From Actinospica sp035493475 (lineage in GTDB: Bacteria; Actinomycetota; Actinomycetes; Streptomycetales; Catenulisporaceae): a stretch of 64,000 nucleotides of DNA. Where the stretch lies: positions 54,412 to 118,411 of the forward strand of contig DATJIF010000201.1 of NCBI GenBank assembly GCA_035493475.1, in the 5' to 3' direction. A program made the position numbers and the translations under genes. Below the pieces are notes generated by a model. That model searched no databases. It was not told the origin of the DNA and was given only the letters and a program-made list of their open reading frames with translations. Positions within the stretch are counted from its first letter, which is position 1. The number at the start of each line of letters is the position of its first letter. Below are positions 33,587-42,394 of this stretch, piece after piece.

Positions 33587-34185
33587 GGATCTTGAGTGAT
33601 GCCCGGCCGCGGCCGCGTCGTGACCAACTCCGCGAACGGGGATCCACGGCGCGGCGGCGCGCGCTGTGGATCGCCGTATCGGCAGCCGTGATCGCCGTGA
33701 CCGGTGGCCTGGCTGTGGCATCGACGGGTGGGAGCGGGTATCCGTCGCGCTCCGGGGTGCGCAGCACGCTGGTGCGGCTGGTCAACCAGGTGCTTGCCGA
33801 AGCCCGCCAGCCCGGCGCGCACGCGGCCACCTGGGATGAGGGGGCGTGCGGCAACGCGGACGGCGCGCACGGGCAGCTCACGCTCGAGCTCTACCTCGAC
33901 CCGGTCACTCCCGCTGACGCCGAAGCCGTGCTCGGCGCGGCACGCAACGCCTGGAGCGCGGACCGGTACACGGTGACGACCGGCAGGTTCGAGACCGATC
34001 CCGCCTACGCCTCAGCGCCCGACGACCAGGTCATCGCGATCAGCGGCTCCTACCGGCTGTTGGTTACGTCCGTCGAGGACACCTCGATCTGGCTGTCCGC
34101 GTCCTCGTGCTACGCGCAGGCCGCGCCGGTCGCCGCCTCGCAAACCGAGGCGACGATCCCGGCGCCAGTGCCGGCTGCCACGTAG
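33580..34185 (+). CDS. Membrane-anchored small protein
   Basis: A 201-residue protein with a basic N-terminus, one hydrophobic segment (ALWIAVSAAVIAVTGGLAV, residues 28-46) and an outside domain of about 140 residues containing two Cys (GACGNADGAHG and SSCYAQ) that could form a disulfide. It reads like a lipoprotein-type sensor domain but lacks a lipobox. It lies between two winged-helix/TPR genes. The protein at 22562 has a similar membrane plan. Function unknown. Confidence 0.62.
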   Translation: MVRILSDARPRPRRDQLRERGSTARRRALWIAVSAAVIAVTGGLAVASTGGSGYPSRSGVRSTLVRLVNQVLAEARQPGAHAATWDEGACGNADGAHGQLTLELYLDPVTPADAEAVLGAARNAWSADRYTVTTGRFETDPAYASAPDDQVIAISGSYRLLVTSVEDTSIWLSASSCYAQAAPVAASQTEATIPAPVPAAT

Positions 34186-34261
34186 ATCAGCCCTCGGGTC
34201 ACGACGGGAGAGATCGTTCACACCGGGCCGCGGCCCGAAAACAACCATATGAGGGGTGGAG

Positions 34262-35530
34262 ATGAATCAGAACGCGAACGGCCGGGATGCTGCCGGCAGC
34301 GCCGCGAAGCCGCCGCTGGCCGAGCAGGCGCGGGTGCTGCAGCGGCTGATGGCCGGAGCGGGCGAGAGCTGGCCTGCGGCGGTGCTTGCCGCGCTGGCCG
34401 ACCTGCCGACCGCGACGGCCCACCGGCACCTCGAGCACCTGGTGCGCGCCGGTTCGGCGCTGCGTGCCGGAGACGAGTACGCCCCCGTCCCCGGCCAGCA
34501 GGTCCAGAATCCGATCACACCCGACCTCGCAGCGTGGGCGCGGGTGGCCGACTGGTACCTGGCCAGTGCCTACCGCGCAGCCGACGTCCTCGGAAGCGTA
34601 GCGCTGCCCGCGAACGAAACGATTTCGGAGAGTCTCGCCCGCCCGCCTCTCGCGCCGCGCGCCGCCGCCGAGGCGATCGCCTGGTATCAGGCCACGCATA
34701 CGCGCCTGCGCTCGGTCATGGAGCGGGCAGCCGCCGCAGGCGATCACAGGCGGGTCTGGCAGTTGGCCCTGCTGACGTTGAACATCGCGGCCGTCGCCGG
34801 GCCCGCCGGGGATTGGCGGACGGCGACCGAACTCGGCCTGAACGCCGCCTACGCCGATCAAGCCGAGGGCGCGGCGGCCATGGTCAAGGAGTACCAGGGC
34901 AAGCTGATGCTAGCCTGCGGCGAGATCGAGGACGCCCGAACACTGCAGGAGCAGGTGCGGGCGTGGCGGGCCGCGGCCGGAGACGAGCACGGGATGGTCC
35001 GCTCGTTCAACGCGCTCGGGCTGGTCGAGCTGCGCGCAGGTCATCTCGCGGCGGCCGAGCCGCTGTTCCGCAAGGCACTGGCATGCGCCGAAGCGCTCGA
35101 GTTCGAGGAGTTCGCCACCTACGCGCGACTCAACCTCGGCGCGGTCCTCGCGCGCACCGGTGCACCCGGCGAGGCGAAAGACCTCCTGAACCAGGCGATC
35201 AACGCCCTGCGCGCCAGTGGACGCGCCCCGTACGAGGCCGACGGGCTGCGCACCCTGGCCGGGCTGCACCGGCGCTGCGGCCAGCTGAGGTCGGCGCGGG
35301 AGCTGATCGACCGTGCACTGGAGGTCGCCTCGCGCGCCGGGCTCCCGCTCTACCTTGCCGCGGTGCTCACCGAACTAGCCGCCGTGCAGAAGGCGGAGGG
35401 CGATCTCCAGGCCGGGCTGGCCAGCCTGCACGAGGCCCGCCTGATCTACCTCGAGCTCGGCGACGAGCTGCGGGCCGAGCAGGTCGCGACCTGGATCGTT
35501 GCGGCGAGCGAGGCCCGCCCATGCAGTTAA
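34262..35530 (+). CDS. Winged-helix/TPR protein, paralogue C
   Basis: A 422-residue protein with a winged-helix region (RLMAGAGESWPAAVLAAL, TAHRHLEHLVRAGSAL) and TPRs. From about residue 215 the DNA is almost identical to paralogue A (both contain EYxGKLMLACGEIEDARTL and RSFNALGLVELRAG), while the N-terminal 200 residues are much more diverged. This suggests gene conversion or selection acting differently on the two halves. The start is ATG at 34262, just after GAGGGGTGGAG. It is followed by a copy of the promoter region and a truncated copy of the 26-kb TPR gene. Confidence 0.8.
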   Translation: MNQNANGRDAAGSAAKPPLAEQARVLQRLMAGAGESWPAAVLAALADLPTATAHRHLEHLVRAGSALRAGDEYAPVPGQQVQNPITPDLAAWARVADWYLASAYRAADVLGSVALPANETISESLARPPLAPRAAAEAIAWYQATHTRLRSVMERAAAAGDHRRVWQLALLTLNIAAVAGPAGDWRTATELGLNAAYADQAEGAAAMVKEYQGKLMLACGEIEDARTLQEQVRAWRAAAGDEHGMVRSFNALGLVELRAGHLAAAEPLFRKALACAEALEFEEFATYARLNLGAVLARTGAPGEAKDLLNQAINALRASGRAPYEADGLRTLAGLHRRCGQLRSARELIDRALEVASRAGLPLYLAAVLTELAAVQKAEGDLQAGLASLHEARLIYLELGDELRAEQVATWIVAASEARPCS

Positions 35531-35564
35531 AAGCGCCCGCGCCGGGAGGGCGGGCCGCCCAGGC

Positions 35565-35989
35565 GGGCAACCCCGCACCTCAACGCATATTCGTATTCTG
35601 CGACATGTTTCACGGGAGGATGACATGGGCGAGTTCGATTCGCTCGATCGAGCCTGTTCAGGGCTTGCTGAGCCGGTGGCTGCGGTGTACCGGTCGCTGG
35701 CGTGGTGCCAGGCGGTTTTCGTGGACGAGCCCGCGCTGGCGGTGATCGCCGACTGCCCGGCGCCGCGAGCGCGCGCGATGGCCGCGAGCCTGATCGAGGC
35801 GGGCCTGGTTCGCCGTATGCCGGGCCCGGCCGGGGCAGGGTTGCGAATCGGGTTGGACGCGGCCGGGCGCCTACATGCCGGCAGCGCGGAGGCGGGTGAA
35901 TGCGTGTTCGAAGGGTCCTATCGGTGGGCTGACTACCTGGTCGGCTGCGCGGCAGCCGTGGAGCGGCGGGTCACCCCGACCCACCGGCT
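35565..35989 (+). repeat. Duplicated block, copy 2
   Basis: Near-identical to 25980-26405, including CGTATTCTGCGACA and TTTCACGGGAGGATGA in the region before the start codon. The homology stops abruptly at 35989. Confidence 0.85.
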
Positions 35990-36008
35990 TAACCCACGCT
36001 GTGCTTGA
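35625..36008 (+). pseudogene. Truncated copy of the TPR gene
   Basis: 127 residues, starting MGEFDSLDRACSGLAEPVAA. The first 122 align with the protein at 26041 with few changes, and it then ends NPRCA and stops. All TPR repeats are lost. The ribosome site and upstream region are intact, so an N-terminal fragment may still be made. The break probably marks the end of the duplication or a later deletion. Confidence 0.75.
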
Positions 36009-36079
36009 GCCGTGCCGTCTGGCTGTCTGGCGCAGCACATTGCGACACTCCCTGTCCGATGTCGTTGAAGGAGAATCCG

Positions 36080-36736
36080 ATGAAGCCGTTTCCGCCGCCT
36101 GAGAAGGTGTGGCCGATCGATACGGCCACCGGCGAACGGATCCGAAAGTGGCACGTGTACATGTGCCCCGACCTTGATCGCGACACCGATCTCGCCGCCC
36201 TGGTCGCCACGGCGCAACAGGTCGCGTTGAGCACGGCGCCCGGGTGCGTGATCCCGGTCGAGCGCGCCTGGCTGCACGCGACCGTGGTCAAGATCGACCC
36301 GCCCGGGGTGGTACTGAGTAAGCCCGACATCAACAAGTTCGCGCTCAGCCTCACTGACAAGCTCGCCGGGTTCCCGCCGTTCACCGTCAGTGCGCGCGCT
36401 GCGCTGGCGACGAAGGGCGGGGTGCGGCTCAGTCTGACCGGCGATCGGCCCGGCGAGCCCTGGCACCTGCTCACCGAGGAGGTCGGCGAGGTCGTCGACC
36501 AGCACTTCGGCCGCGACGCGCACTCGCAGGAGATGGAAGCGCCGCACATCAGCGCCGGCTATGGCGCGATGGAGATCGACAGCGGCATCGTCGGGTCCGC
36601 GTTGCACAGGGCCCGGATATCCCAGGCACCGGTCACGGTGGATCGGGTGCACATCCTCGAGGTACGCCAGCAGCCCGCGGAGCACCGCTACACCTGGAAC
36701 ACGGCCTCGGCCATTGCGATCCCGCTCGGCGGCTGA
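36080..36736 (+). CDS. 2H phosphoesterase superfamily protein
   Basis: A 218-residue protein with two HxT/S-type motifs in the positions expected for the 2H fold: LHATVV near residue 66 and PHISAGY near residue 155. Members cleave or ligate 2',3'-cyclic phosphates or cyclic nucleotide linkages (LigT, CPDase, anti-CBASS Acb1). In the second motif the pattern is HIS. AAGGAG lies 8 bases before the ATG. It lies downstream of the TPR genes, in a set rich in nucleotide enzymes, so hydrolysis of a cyclic nucleotide or ADP-ribose-type product is plausible. Confidence 0.7.
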   Translation: MKPFPPPEKVWPIDTATGERIRKWHVYMCPDLDRDTDLAALVATAQQVALSTAPGCVIPVERAWLHATVVKIDPPGVVLSKPDINKFALSLTDKLAGFPPFTVSARAALATKGGVRLSLTGDRPGEPWHLLTEEVGEVVDQHFGRDAHSQEMEAPHISAGYGAMEIDSGIVGSALHRARISQAPVTVDRVHILEVRQQPAEHRYTWNTASAIAIPLGG

Positions 36737-36756
36737 CGAGACGAACGCAGACGAGA

Positions 36757-36996
36757 GTGAACACAAACACCAGTAGTGGCGATCGAGTCATCCATTTGGC
36801 TTTCGTGTTCTATCTGGGCATCTGCGTGCTCGTTGCGGCGGGCGTGGCGGGGTCGGTCGCGTTGGTCGCTGGCGAACCGGAATGCGGCGCACAGGCGGAC
36901 TTTGCCGCCGCGGTCGCGCGCCGCCTGCGCGTCAGGACGCTGCCGTCGTTCTTACTGCGCGGTCTCGACCGTGCCTTCCCGGATTGCGCACCATGA
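36757..36996 (+). CDS. Small membrane protein, 79 aa
   Basis: GTG start 20 bases after the 2H gene. One hydrophobic stretch (LAFVFYLGICVLVAAGVAGS) is followed by a short basic tail with two Cys. No ribosome site better than GA-rich DNA was seen. Likely real from its position and hydrophobic profile; function unknown. Confidence 0.45.
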   Translation: MNTNTSSGDRVIHLAFVFYLGICVLVAAGVAGSVALVAGEPECGAQADFAAAVARRLRVRTLPSFLLRGLDRAFPDCAP

Positions 36997-37072
36997 CAGT
37001 GGTCTGCCGTGAAACCTTGGATGAGCGTGTGCGGTCGAGGCCACCCGATCTGGATCGTGAAGGAGTGCGGCG

Positions 37073-39097
37073 ATGAGCGGTCAGGCCCCGCGAGCGAGTG
37101 GGCGAGCACGTGCGGGTGGGGATGCGCGTTCGGCTGGCGCTGGTGCGCAGTTGTTGAACGAGGCGATGAAGGAGGCGAGTTGGCTTCGTCATCTCGGGCA
37201 AGCTGGGCAGGTCTCGATTTGGGTGATAGCGAAGCGGATCCCGGTGGTGATTGGTCAGGTCACCCGCCTCGGCTGCCGGGCTAGCCCGGTAGCGCTGGTG
37301 AGCGTGGTGGCGTGCACGGTGTGCTCGGCGATCTTGGCGGGCTTGGCCCTGGTGGAGAGTGTGCACGTGCTCGGGGTGTTGTTCGGCCAGGGCCCTTCCG
37401 CCTCCCGGATCCACGCAGCGCTCCCGTCGGTGCTGCTGTTGGTGGTGCTCTACTCGGCGCGCGCCGGGAGCGATACGGCTATCTCGCTCGGTCAGGCCCA
37501 GTTGGCGCCGAGGATCAAGCGGCACGCCGAGATCGAGCTGTACTCGCTGATGGCCGCGGTCGATGCCGGGGCGTTCGCGGACACCGACCTGGCCGACGAC
37601 CTGCAGCGCGCTGCTGATAACGGCATCGGCTACCTGCAGCAGTCGGTGGCCGGGTGCGTCGCGGTGGTCTCCTCGATCCTCTCGATGATCTCCTCCGCCG
37701 GGGTGCTGGCCTACCTGCACCCTCTTCTGCTGCCGCTGCTGCTGGTCGCGGTGCTCCCTTCCGGGCTGGCCTCGGTCAGGTCGGCGCGCCTGGAGTTCCG
37801 CTCCCGCTTGAGGTTCTCCAGCATCAGCCGACGGCTGTGGATCCTGGCCTGGATCCTGGTCGACCCCGACCAGGCCGGTGAGTTGCGCGCGTGCGCGGCT
37901 GGACCGCGGCTGTTCGGCGAGCACGCCGTGCTGGCCGATGCCGTGCGCGACGAGCGGATCCGGGTCGGGCGCGCCCAGGCCGGGACCGCGCTGGTCGGCA
38001 GGGCGCTGACGGGACTCGGGACCGGAACGGTGTACGCCGTGATGGCGTGGATGCTCGAGCGCGGCTGGATGCCGCTGACCCGCGGACTTGGGGCGGCGAT
38101 GGCGGTGCGCAGCGTCCAGTCCTCCATGCTCGCCCTGGTCCTGTCGGTACACTCGCTGTTCGAGCAGGCCCTGTGGGTCCAGGATCTGACCGACGCGATC
38201 GAGCAGGCCCGGGCCCGGTTGCCGCGGCGCACCGGCATCGCCTGCCCCGCGCGGTTCACGGTCCTGGAGTTGCGCGAGGTGGGCTACACCTATCCCCGTG
38301 CCCGCGACGAGCAGGGAGAGGACGAGCCCGTCCCGGCGCTGGCCGGGGTGGATTTGACGGTCAGGGCGGGGGAGGTGACCGCGTTGGTCGGCTCCAACGG
38401 CGCCGGTAAATCCACCCTGGTCAAAATCCTCGCCGGCTTGCTCGAGCCCGACACCGGAACCGTGCTGTGGGACGGGATCGATACCCGCGAGTACGACGGC
38501 GAGAGCGTCATCGCGCGGGTGGCGATGTGCCCGCAGAACCCCACCCTCTACCCGATCTCCGCGCTGTCCAACATCGCCGTCAGCGAGCCCGATCCGCGAC
38601 TGATCGACCTCGAGCGCGCCAGAGCGGCAGTGGACGCCGCCGGAGCGGGCGCGCGGTTCGATCGGCTTCCCGCAGGTTGGGCGACGGTGCTCTCCGCCCG
38701 GTTCAAGGGCGGGGTCGAGCTGTCGGGCGGCGAACGGGCGAAGGCCGCCATCGCCCGCGCCCTCTACCGCAATGACATCAGCATGCTGATCCTGGATGAG
38801 CCGACCGCGAACCTCGACCCGTTGGCCGAGGCCGCGACCTACGAGACCGTGATGAAGCTGCGCGAGCGCGGCAACACCGCGATCGTGATCGTCTCCCACC
38901 GTCTCGGCGCGGTGGTCGGCGCCGATCGGATCGCGGTGTTCGACCAGGGCCGCATCGTCGAGTCCGGCACGCACCGCGAACTGATCGCGCTCGGCGGGCT
39001 CTACCGGGCGATGTACGACAAGCAGTCCTCGATGTACGTCGAGACCGCGGCCGGCAATCCTGCAGCCGACATCCTCCCGGTCAGCGAGACGGACTGA
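37073..39097 (+). CDS. ABC transporter, fused permease-ATPase
   Basis: A 674-residue half-exporter. Residues 60-390 hold hydrophobic helices (LVSVVACTVCSAILAGLALV, PLLLPLLLVAVLPSGLA). The ATPase has GSNGAGKST (Walker A, near 440), LSGGERAK (signature, near 550) and MLILDEPT (Walker B), plus the H-loop in VSHRLG. The TM part is that of peptide/lantibiotic-type exporters in actinomycetes, without an N-terminal peptidase domain. AAGGAG precedes the ATG. It may export the product of this cluster. Confidence 0.9.
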   Translation: MSGQAPRASGRARAGGDARSAGAGAQLLNEAMKEASWLRHLGQAGQVSIWVIAKRIPVVIGQVTRLGCRASPVALVSVVACTVCSAILAGLALVESVHVLGVLFGQGPSASRIHAALPSVLLLVVLYSARAGSDTAISLGQAQLAPRIKRHAEIELYSLMAAVDAGAFADTDLADDLQRAADNGIGYLQQSVAGCVAVVSSILSMISSAGVLAYLHPLLLPLLLVAVLPSGLASVRSARLEFRSRLRFSSISRRLWILAWILVDPDQAGELRACAAGPRLFGEHAVLADAVRDERIRVGRAQAGTALVGRALTGLGTGTVYAVMAWMLERGWMPLTRGLGAAMAVRSVQSSMLALVLSVHSLFEQALWVQDLTDAIEQARARLPRRTGIACPARFTVLELREVGYTYPRARDEQGEDEPVPALAGVDLTVRAGEVTALVGSNGAGKSTLVKILAGLLEPDTGTVLWDGIDTREYDGESVIARVAMCPQNPTLYPISALSNIAVSEPDPRLIDLERARAAVDAAGAGARFDRLPAGWATVLSARFKGGVELSGGERAKAAIARALYRNDISMLILDEPTANLDPLAEAATYETVMKLRERGNTAIVIVSHRLGAVVGADRIAVFDQGRIVESGTHRELIALGGLYRAMYDKQSSMYVETAAGNPAADILPVSETD

Positions 39098-39450
39098 TGA
39101 GCCTGGCGCGGTCCGACCGCTCATCCAAGCCCAGGCCGGTGGACGTTGGCCGGATTCTGGCGCTGCTGCCGTCGATGGCCCGCGCCGTGTTCGCGATCAC
39201 GGTGGTGACCAGGCAGCGTCCGGGCGTGGCAGGGGCAGCCGGTCGCTTTCGCCTGCCGCGGCGCACGGCTCGCGGCGGCGTCGGCACGTCGGCAGTCGAA
39301 AGCGGTCGGCGCGCGTGGCGTCGCCGTCATCTCCGGCCGCGTCTTGGTGGCCGAGGGCCGGCGCCGCCGTACACGGCGCTGGTACTCGCGGATCGTATTC
39401 TGGGGTCCGATGATCTCGAGGACCGGCTGTGGCGGACCACGCGGCATTGA
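39097..39450 (+). CDS. Possible coupled ORF of unknown function
   Basis: ATG overlaps the ABC gene stop (TGATG). The first 40 residues (PVDVGRILALLPSMARAVFA) look protein-like; the remainder is Arg/Gly-rich and may be noise. The following 140 bases hold no gene that I can support. Confidence 0.35.
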   Translation: MSLARSDRSSKPRPVDVGRILALLPSMARAVFAITVVTRQRPGVAGAAGRFRLPRRTARGGVGTSAVESGRRAWRRRHLRPRLGGRGPAPPYTALVLADRILGSDDLEDRLWRTTRH

Positions 39451-39592
39451 CGGAACCGGCTCGAGCCAGTGGAACCGACCCTACCCGCCTGGCGCTCGAC
39501 TCCGCGGGGCGGTGTCGAGTACCGGCTTTACCTGCCCCATTCACTCTCTGATTCAACGTCACCTGGCCTCGCGGCCGGATGGAGGCCACAGC

Positions 39593-40492
39593 ATGATCAA
39601 GATCGTGACCTGGAATTTAAAGGACCTGTTTCGCGCCGGTGCGCGCGAGACGCGCGTGGGGGCGATCGGGCAGGTCTTGAAGCAGATCGAGGCCGACATC
39701 GTGTGTGTGCAGGAGATCCGTGGAGCCGACCCCGGACGCTCTCTCGCGCGGCTCGGTGAGGCGGCCGGTTTGGACTGGCGTGCGAGGCCGGGCTGGATCG
39801 ACTACGAGGACGGCGATGGCGAGTTGCCGACGGCCGCTGTCGGGATCGGCGACGCCGATTTCCATGTCGGGCTGCTGTGGCGAGAAGATTTCACACCGAT
39901 TCCGGGCACCTGGCGGCAGATCGGGCGTGCGCAGGGCGGATTGTGGCACGCGGCCGCGTCCATCGACTTGCAGGTCGGCGGCCCTGTTCCGCTGACCGTC
40001 GTGTCCTGCCACTTGGACCCGTTCCGACCTGAGGCCCGCTTCTCCGAGGCTGCCAGGATCGTCTCGCTGACGCAGGACAAGACCGCGATGGTCGGCGCCG
40101 ACTACAACGGCCCGTCCGCCGACCGCCGCACCGACGGGTCGTACTACGACCCGGACCCGATCGAGCAGCGCGGCTGGCACAGTGCCGCGACCTACCAGGT
40201 CGCCTGGGACGATGACCCGAACGCCGCACCGCGCGTGGACCGGCGTGCCGCCGAGCGCCTGCGCCGCGCCGGGCTCGTGGACGCCGCGGCGGTGCTCGAC
40301 GCCCCCTGGCAACCGAGCTGCGGTCACTGGCCGGACGACCCGCACGGACCCCGACGGATCGACCGGATCCTGGCCACCCCCACCGCGAAGCCCGCGTTGG
40401 TGTCCTACGCCGTGGTGGACACCGAGATCACCCGGGCGCTGTCCGATCACCTTCCGGTCGTCGTCGAGTTCGATCCGGCGCGGTTGACGTAG
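39593..40492 (+). CDS. Endonuclease/exonuclease/phosphatase (EEP) family protein
   Basis: A 299-residue protein beginning KIVTWNLKDLFRA (TWN strand with the catalytic Asn). DIVCVQEIRG carries the metal-binding Glu, VVSCHLDP and VGADYNGPSAD the central His and the Asp-Asn pair, and LSDHLPVVVEF the final Asp-His. All DNase I-like catalytic residues are present, so it should be active on a nucleic acid or phosphoester. GGAGG lies upstream. It converges with the caspase gene. Confidence 0.88.
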   Translation: MIKIVTWNLKDLFRAGARETRVGAIGQVLKQIEADIVCVQEIRGADPGRSLARLGEAAGLDWRARPGWIDYEDGDGELPTAAVGIGDADFHVGLLWREDFTPIPGTWRQIGRAQGGLWHAAASIDLQVGGPVPLTVVSCHLDPFRPEARFSEAARIVSLTQDKTAMVGADYNGPSADRRTDGSYYDPDPIEQRGWHSAATYQVAWDDDPNAAPRVDRRAAERLRRAGLVDAAAVLDAPWQPSCGHWPDDPHGPRRIDRILATPTAKPALVSYAVVDTEITRALSDHLPVVVEFDPARLT

Positions 40493-40864
40493 GGCCCGAG
40501 ATCCCACAGCTCCTCTGACCTCGAGAGGTCTCCATCGAGGCCGAGCTGCCGCGAGGGACGGCGCCGACGGCCGGAAGCCGGGGGCGGGCACCGGTTATTT
40601 CGAGTCCCACGCAAGCCACGGTCGACCGGCAGCAAGGACGGATCGCGCGCGACGAGTCGTGATGACACGGTGTTCGACGTCGCGGCGGCGTGGCGAGGTC
40701 GCTCGCGCTGGTGGTCCTGGACGTGGCCGACTGCTTTCATCGCGTCGCGCTCCTCGACGTGCAGCCTGGTTACAGGCCGTGCGGGTTGCCGTTGGCAGCC
40801 CCGCATTCCAGCACGTGCATACGTACGTAGGGGCGTGCGGCGCCGCCCGGCGCGCTCTGGCCGC
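40493..40864. other. Intergenic region between convergent genes
   Basis: 372 bases between the EEP gene and the caspase gene. A GACCTCGAGAGGTC inverted repeat at about 40518-40532 may end transcription. I see no convincing coding frame. Confidence 0.5.
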
Positions 40865-42394
40865 TCAGGCCGAGGGGATCGCCTGGATGACGGCCGTCAC
40901 TCCGGTGCCGGGGGTGTTGCCTTCGAACCGCACGGTGAGGTGGTGGCGTCGGGCGAGGTGCGCGATGATGTGTAGTCCCAGGCTCGGTGAGGCCAGTGCG
41001 GTCTCCAGCGGTACCGGGGTTTCGAACTGCCGGTTGGCCACGGCGAGCAGTACGGGGTTGAAGCCGCTGCCGTGATCGGTGATGGTGACCTGCCCGCCCT
41101 CGACCACCTCGATGTCTACCGACGAGGTGAGCGGGGAGAAGGTGATGGCGTTGCGGACCAATTCCGTAATCAGCAGGATGAGGTCGTGCTGGATCCTCGG
41201 GGGGATCATGTCGGGAGTGCCGGTCGCACGCAGCATGACCCGCTGGTAGCCCTGAACCTGCGCGACGCTCGTGCGCACGAGGTCCACGAGTCGCAGTTCC
41301 CTGTCCATCTCGGGCTCCTTGTGTTGCCCGAGCAGGGTGAGGACGGCGGCCGATCGCGTCTTCGCCCGGACGGCGAGGTTGTCGATGCGGTAGAGGTGTT
41401 CTAGGACGGACACGTCGGTCTCCGCCCGTTGTGCCGCGTCGAGAAGCGCCAGTTGCTGGTCGGCAAGGTTCTCCATGTAGAGGGAGGCGCTGATCAGTGC
41501 CTCCCGCAGTGTGGATTCGGCCAGCGCCCGGGCGGCTCGAAGCCGCTCCGCCTCCGCACGTGGCACCGACCCGAACAGCGCGCGCCGCCGACCGGTGTTT
41601 CCCTCGCTCGGCTGGAGCGGCTGGCCGTGCTCGTGCATTCCGGCCTTGACGTTGAAGGCGAGGGGGAAGTGATGGGCGCCGCGGGTTCCGGCCTCGACGG
41701 GTTCGGGCAGTTGCGCGCGCAGAAGGCGCCCGCGCAGCTCCACGAAGATCTGGTCCAGGCGCAGCGTCGGGGACGGTATGGGGATGCCTTGGCGGACGAC
41801 GTCGATCAGGGCCGCGGTGAAATAGGTCAGTGTGCCGGCCGCGGCGTCCACAGGCGCCTTCGCCTTCTTGTCCCGGCCACTGGCGCCGATGAAGTACAGG
41901 CCGTCGACCGGATAGGCCTCGGCGAGATCCGCGGACTGGAAGGCGTAGGTTGCCCGCGTGCCGAGCTCGGCGTGGCAGCAGTCGAGAATGACGAGCTTCG
42001 TTCGAGCACGGCAACCGCGCAGCAGCGTCGCGAGGTTCTCGTAGAGCAGGGCGCCGTTGCGCAGCAGATCCGGATCTGGCTTGGTCTCACGGACCGCCAG
42101 GGCCAGTTGGCCCTCGCTCGTGCGGATCCCGTGCCCGACGTAGTAGACGAGCAGTACGTCCTCCACGTCCCTGACCAGCTCACTGACCTCGTAGGCCAGC
42201 TTGTGCGGAGCGGGGATGTCGCGCAGTTCGGCCACTCGGTCCGTCGGCCAGCCGCACAGGTCGCTCGTCAGCAACCGGTTGAGCGCCTCGACGCAGGCGA
42301 GCGCGGCGGGCAGGTCGGGGATGCCGGGATCGTCGAAGGCGGCGTTGCCGATCAGGATCGCCCGCGACCGGGAGAGGTCACGAATCAGAGCCAT
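40865..42394 (-). CDS. Caspase-like peptidase fused to histidine-kinase-type ATPase
   Basis: A 509-residue protein. Residues 1-250 are a caspase-fold peptidase: RAILIGNAAF start, His88 in VYYVGHG and Cys141 in ILDCCHAE. Then comes a helical linker whose LEHLYRIDNLAVRAK resembles the LDHLATR dimerisation helix of actinomycete sensor kinases, with Asn in place of the His. Residues 400-505 form a GHKL ATPase (ITELVRNAITFS N box, ITDHGSGF G1, LGLHIIAHLARRH G2). The fusion links ATP binding to proteolysis. It overlaps the EACC1 gene by 17 bases; together they form a conflict module. Confidence 0.85.
   Translation of the reverse strand: MALIRDLSRSRAILIGNAAFDDPGIPDLPAALACVEALNRLLTSDLCGWPTDRVAELRDIPAPHKLAYEVSELVRDVEDVLLVYYVGHGIRTSEGQLALAVRETKPDPDLLRNGALLYENLATLLRGCRARTKLVILDCCHAELGTRATYAFQSADLAEAYPVDGLYFIGASGRDKKAKAPVDAAAGTLTYFTAALIDVVRQGIPIPSPTLRLDQIFVELRGRLLRAQLPEPVEAGTRGAHHFPLAFNVKAGMHEHGQPLQPSEGNTGRRRALFGSVPRAEAERLRAARALAESTLREALISASLYMENLADQQLALLDAAQRAETDVSVLEHLYRIDNLAVRAKTRSAAVLTLLGQHKEPEMDRELRLVDLVRTSVAQVQGYQRVMLRATGTPDMIPPRIQHDLILLITELVRNAITFSPLTSSVDIEVVEGGQVTITDHGSGFNPVLLAVANRQFETPVPLETALASPSLGLHIIAHLARRHHLTVRFEGNTPGTGVTAVIQAIPSA

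Noticed and set aside
25980..35989. Composite transposon bounded by the near-identical 425-bp blocks
   Set aside because: The blocks are direct repeats containing gene starts, with no transposase or terminal inverted repeats; tandem duplication explains them better.
36932..39124. 730-codon minus-strand frame opposite the ABC transporter
   Set aside because: Shadow; Walker A, signature and Walker B are intact on the plus strand.
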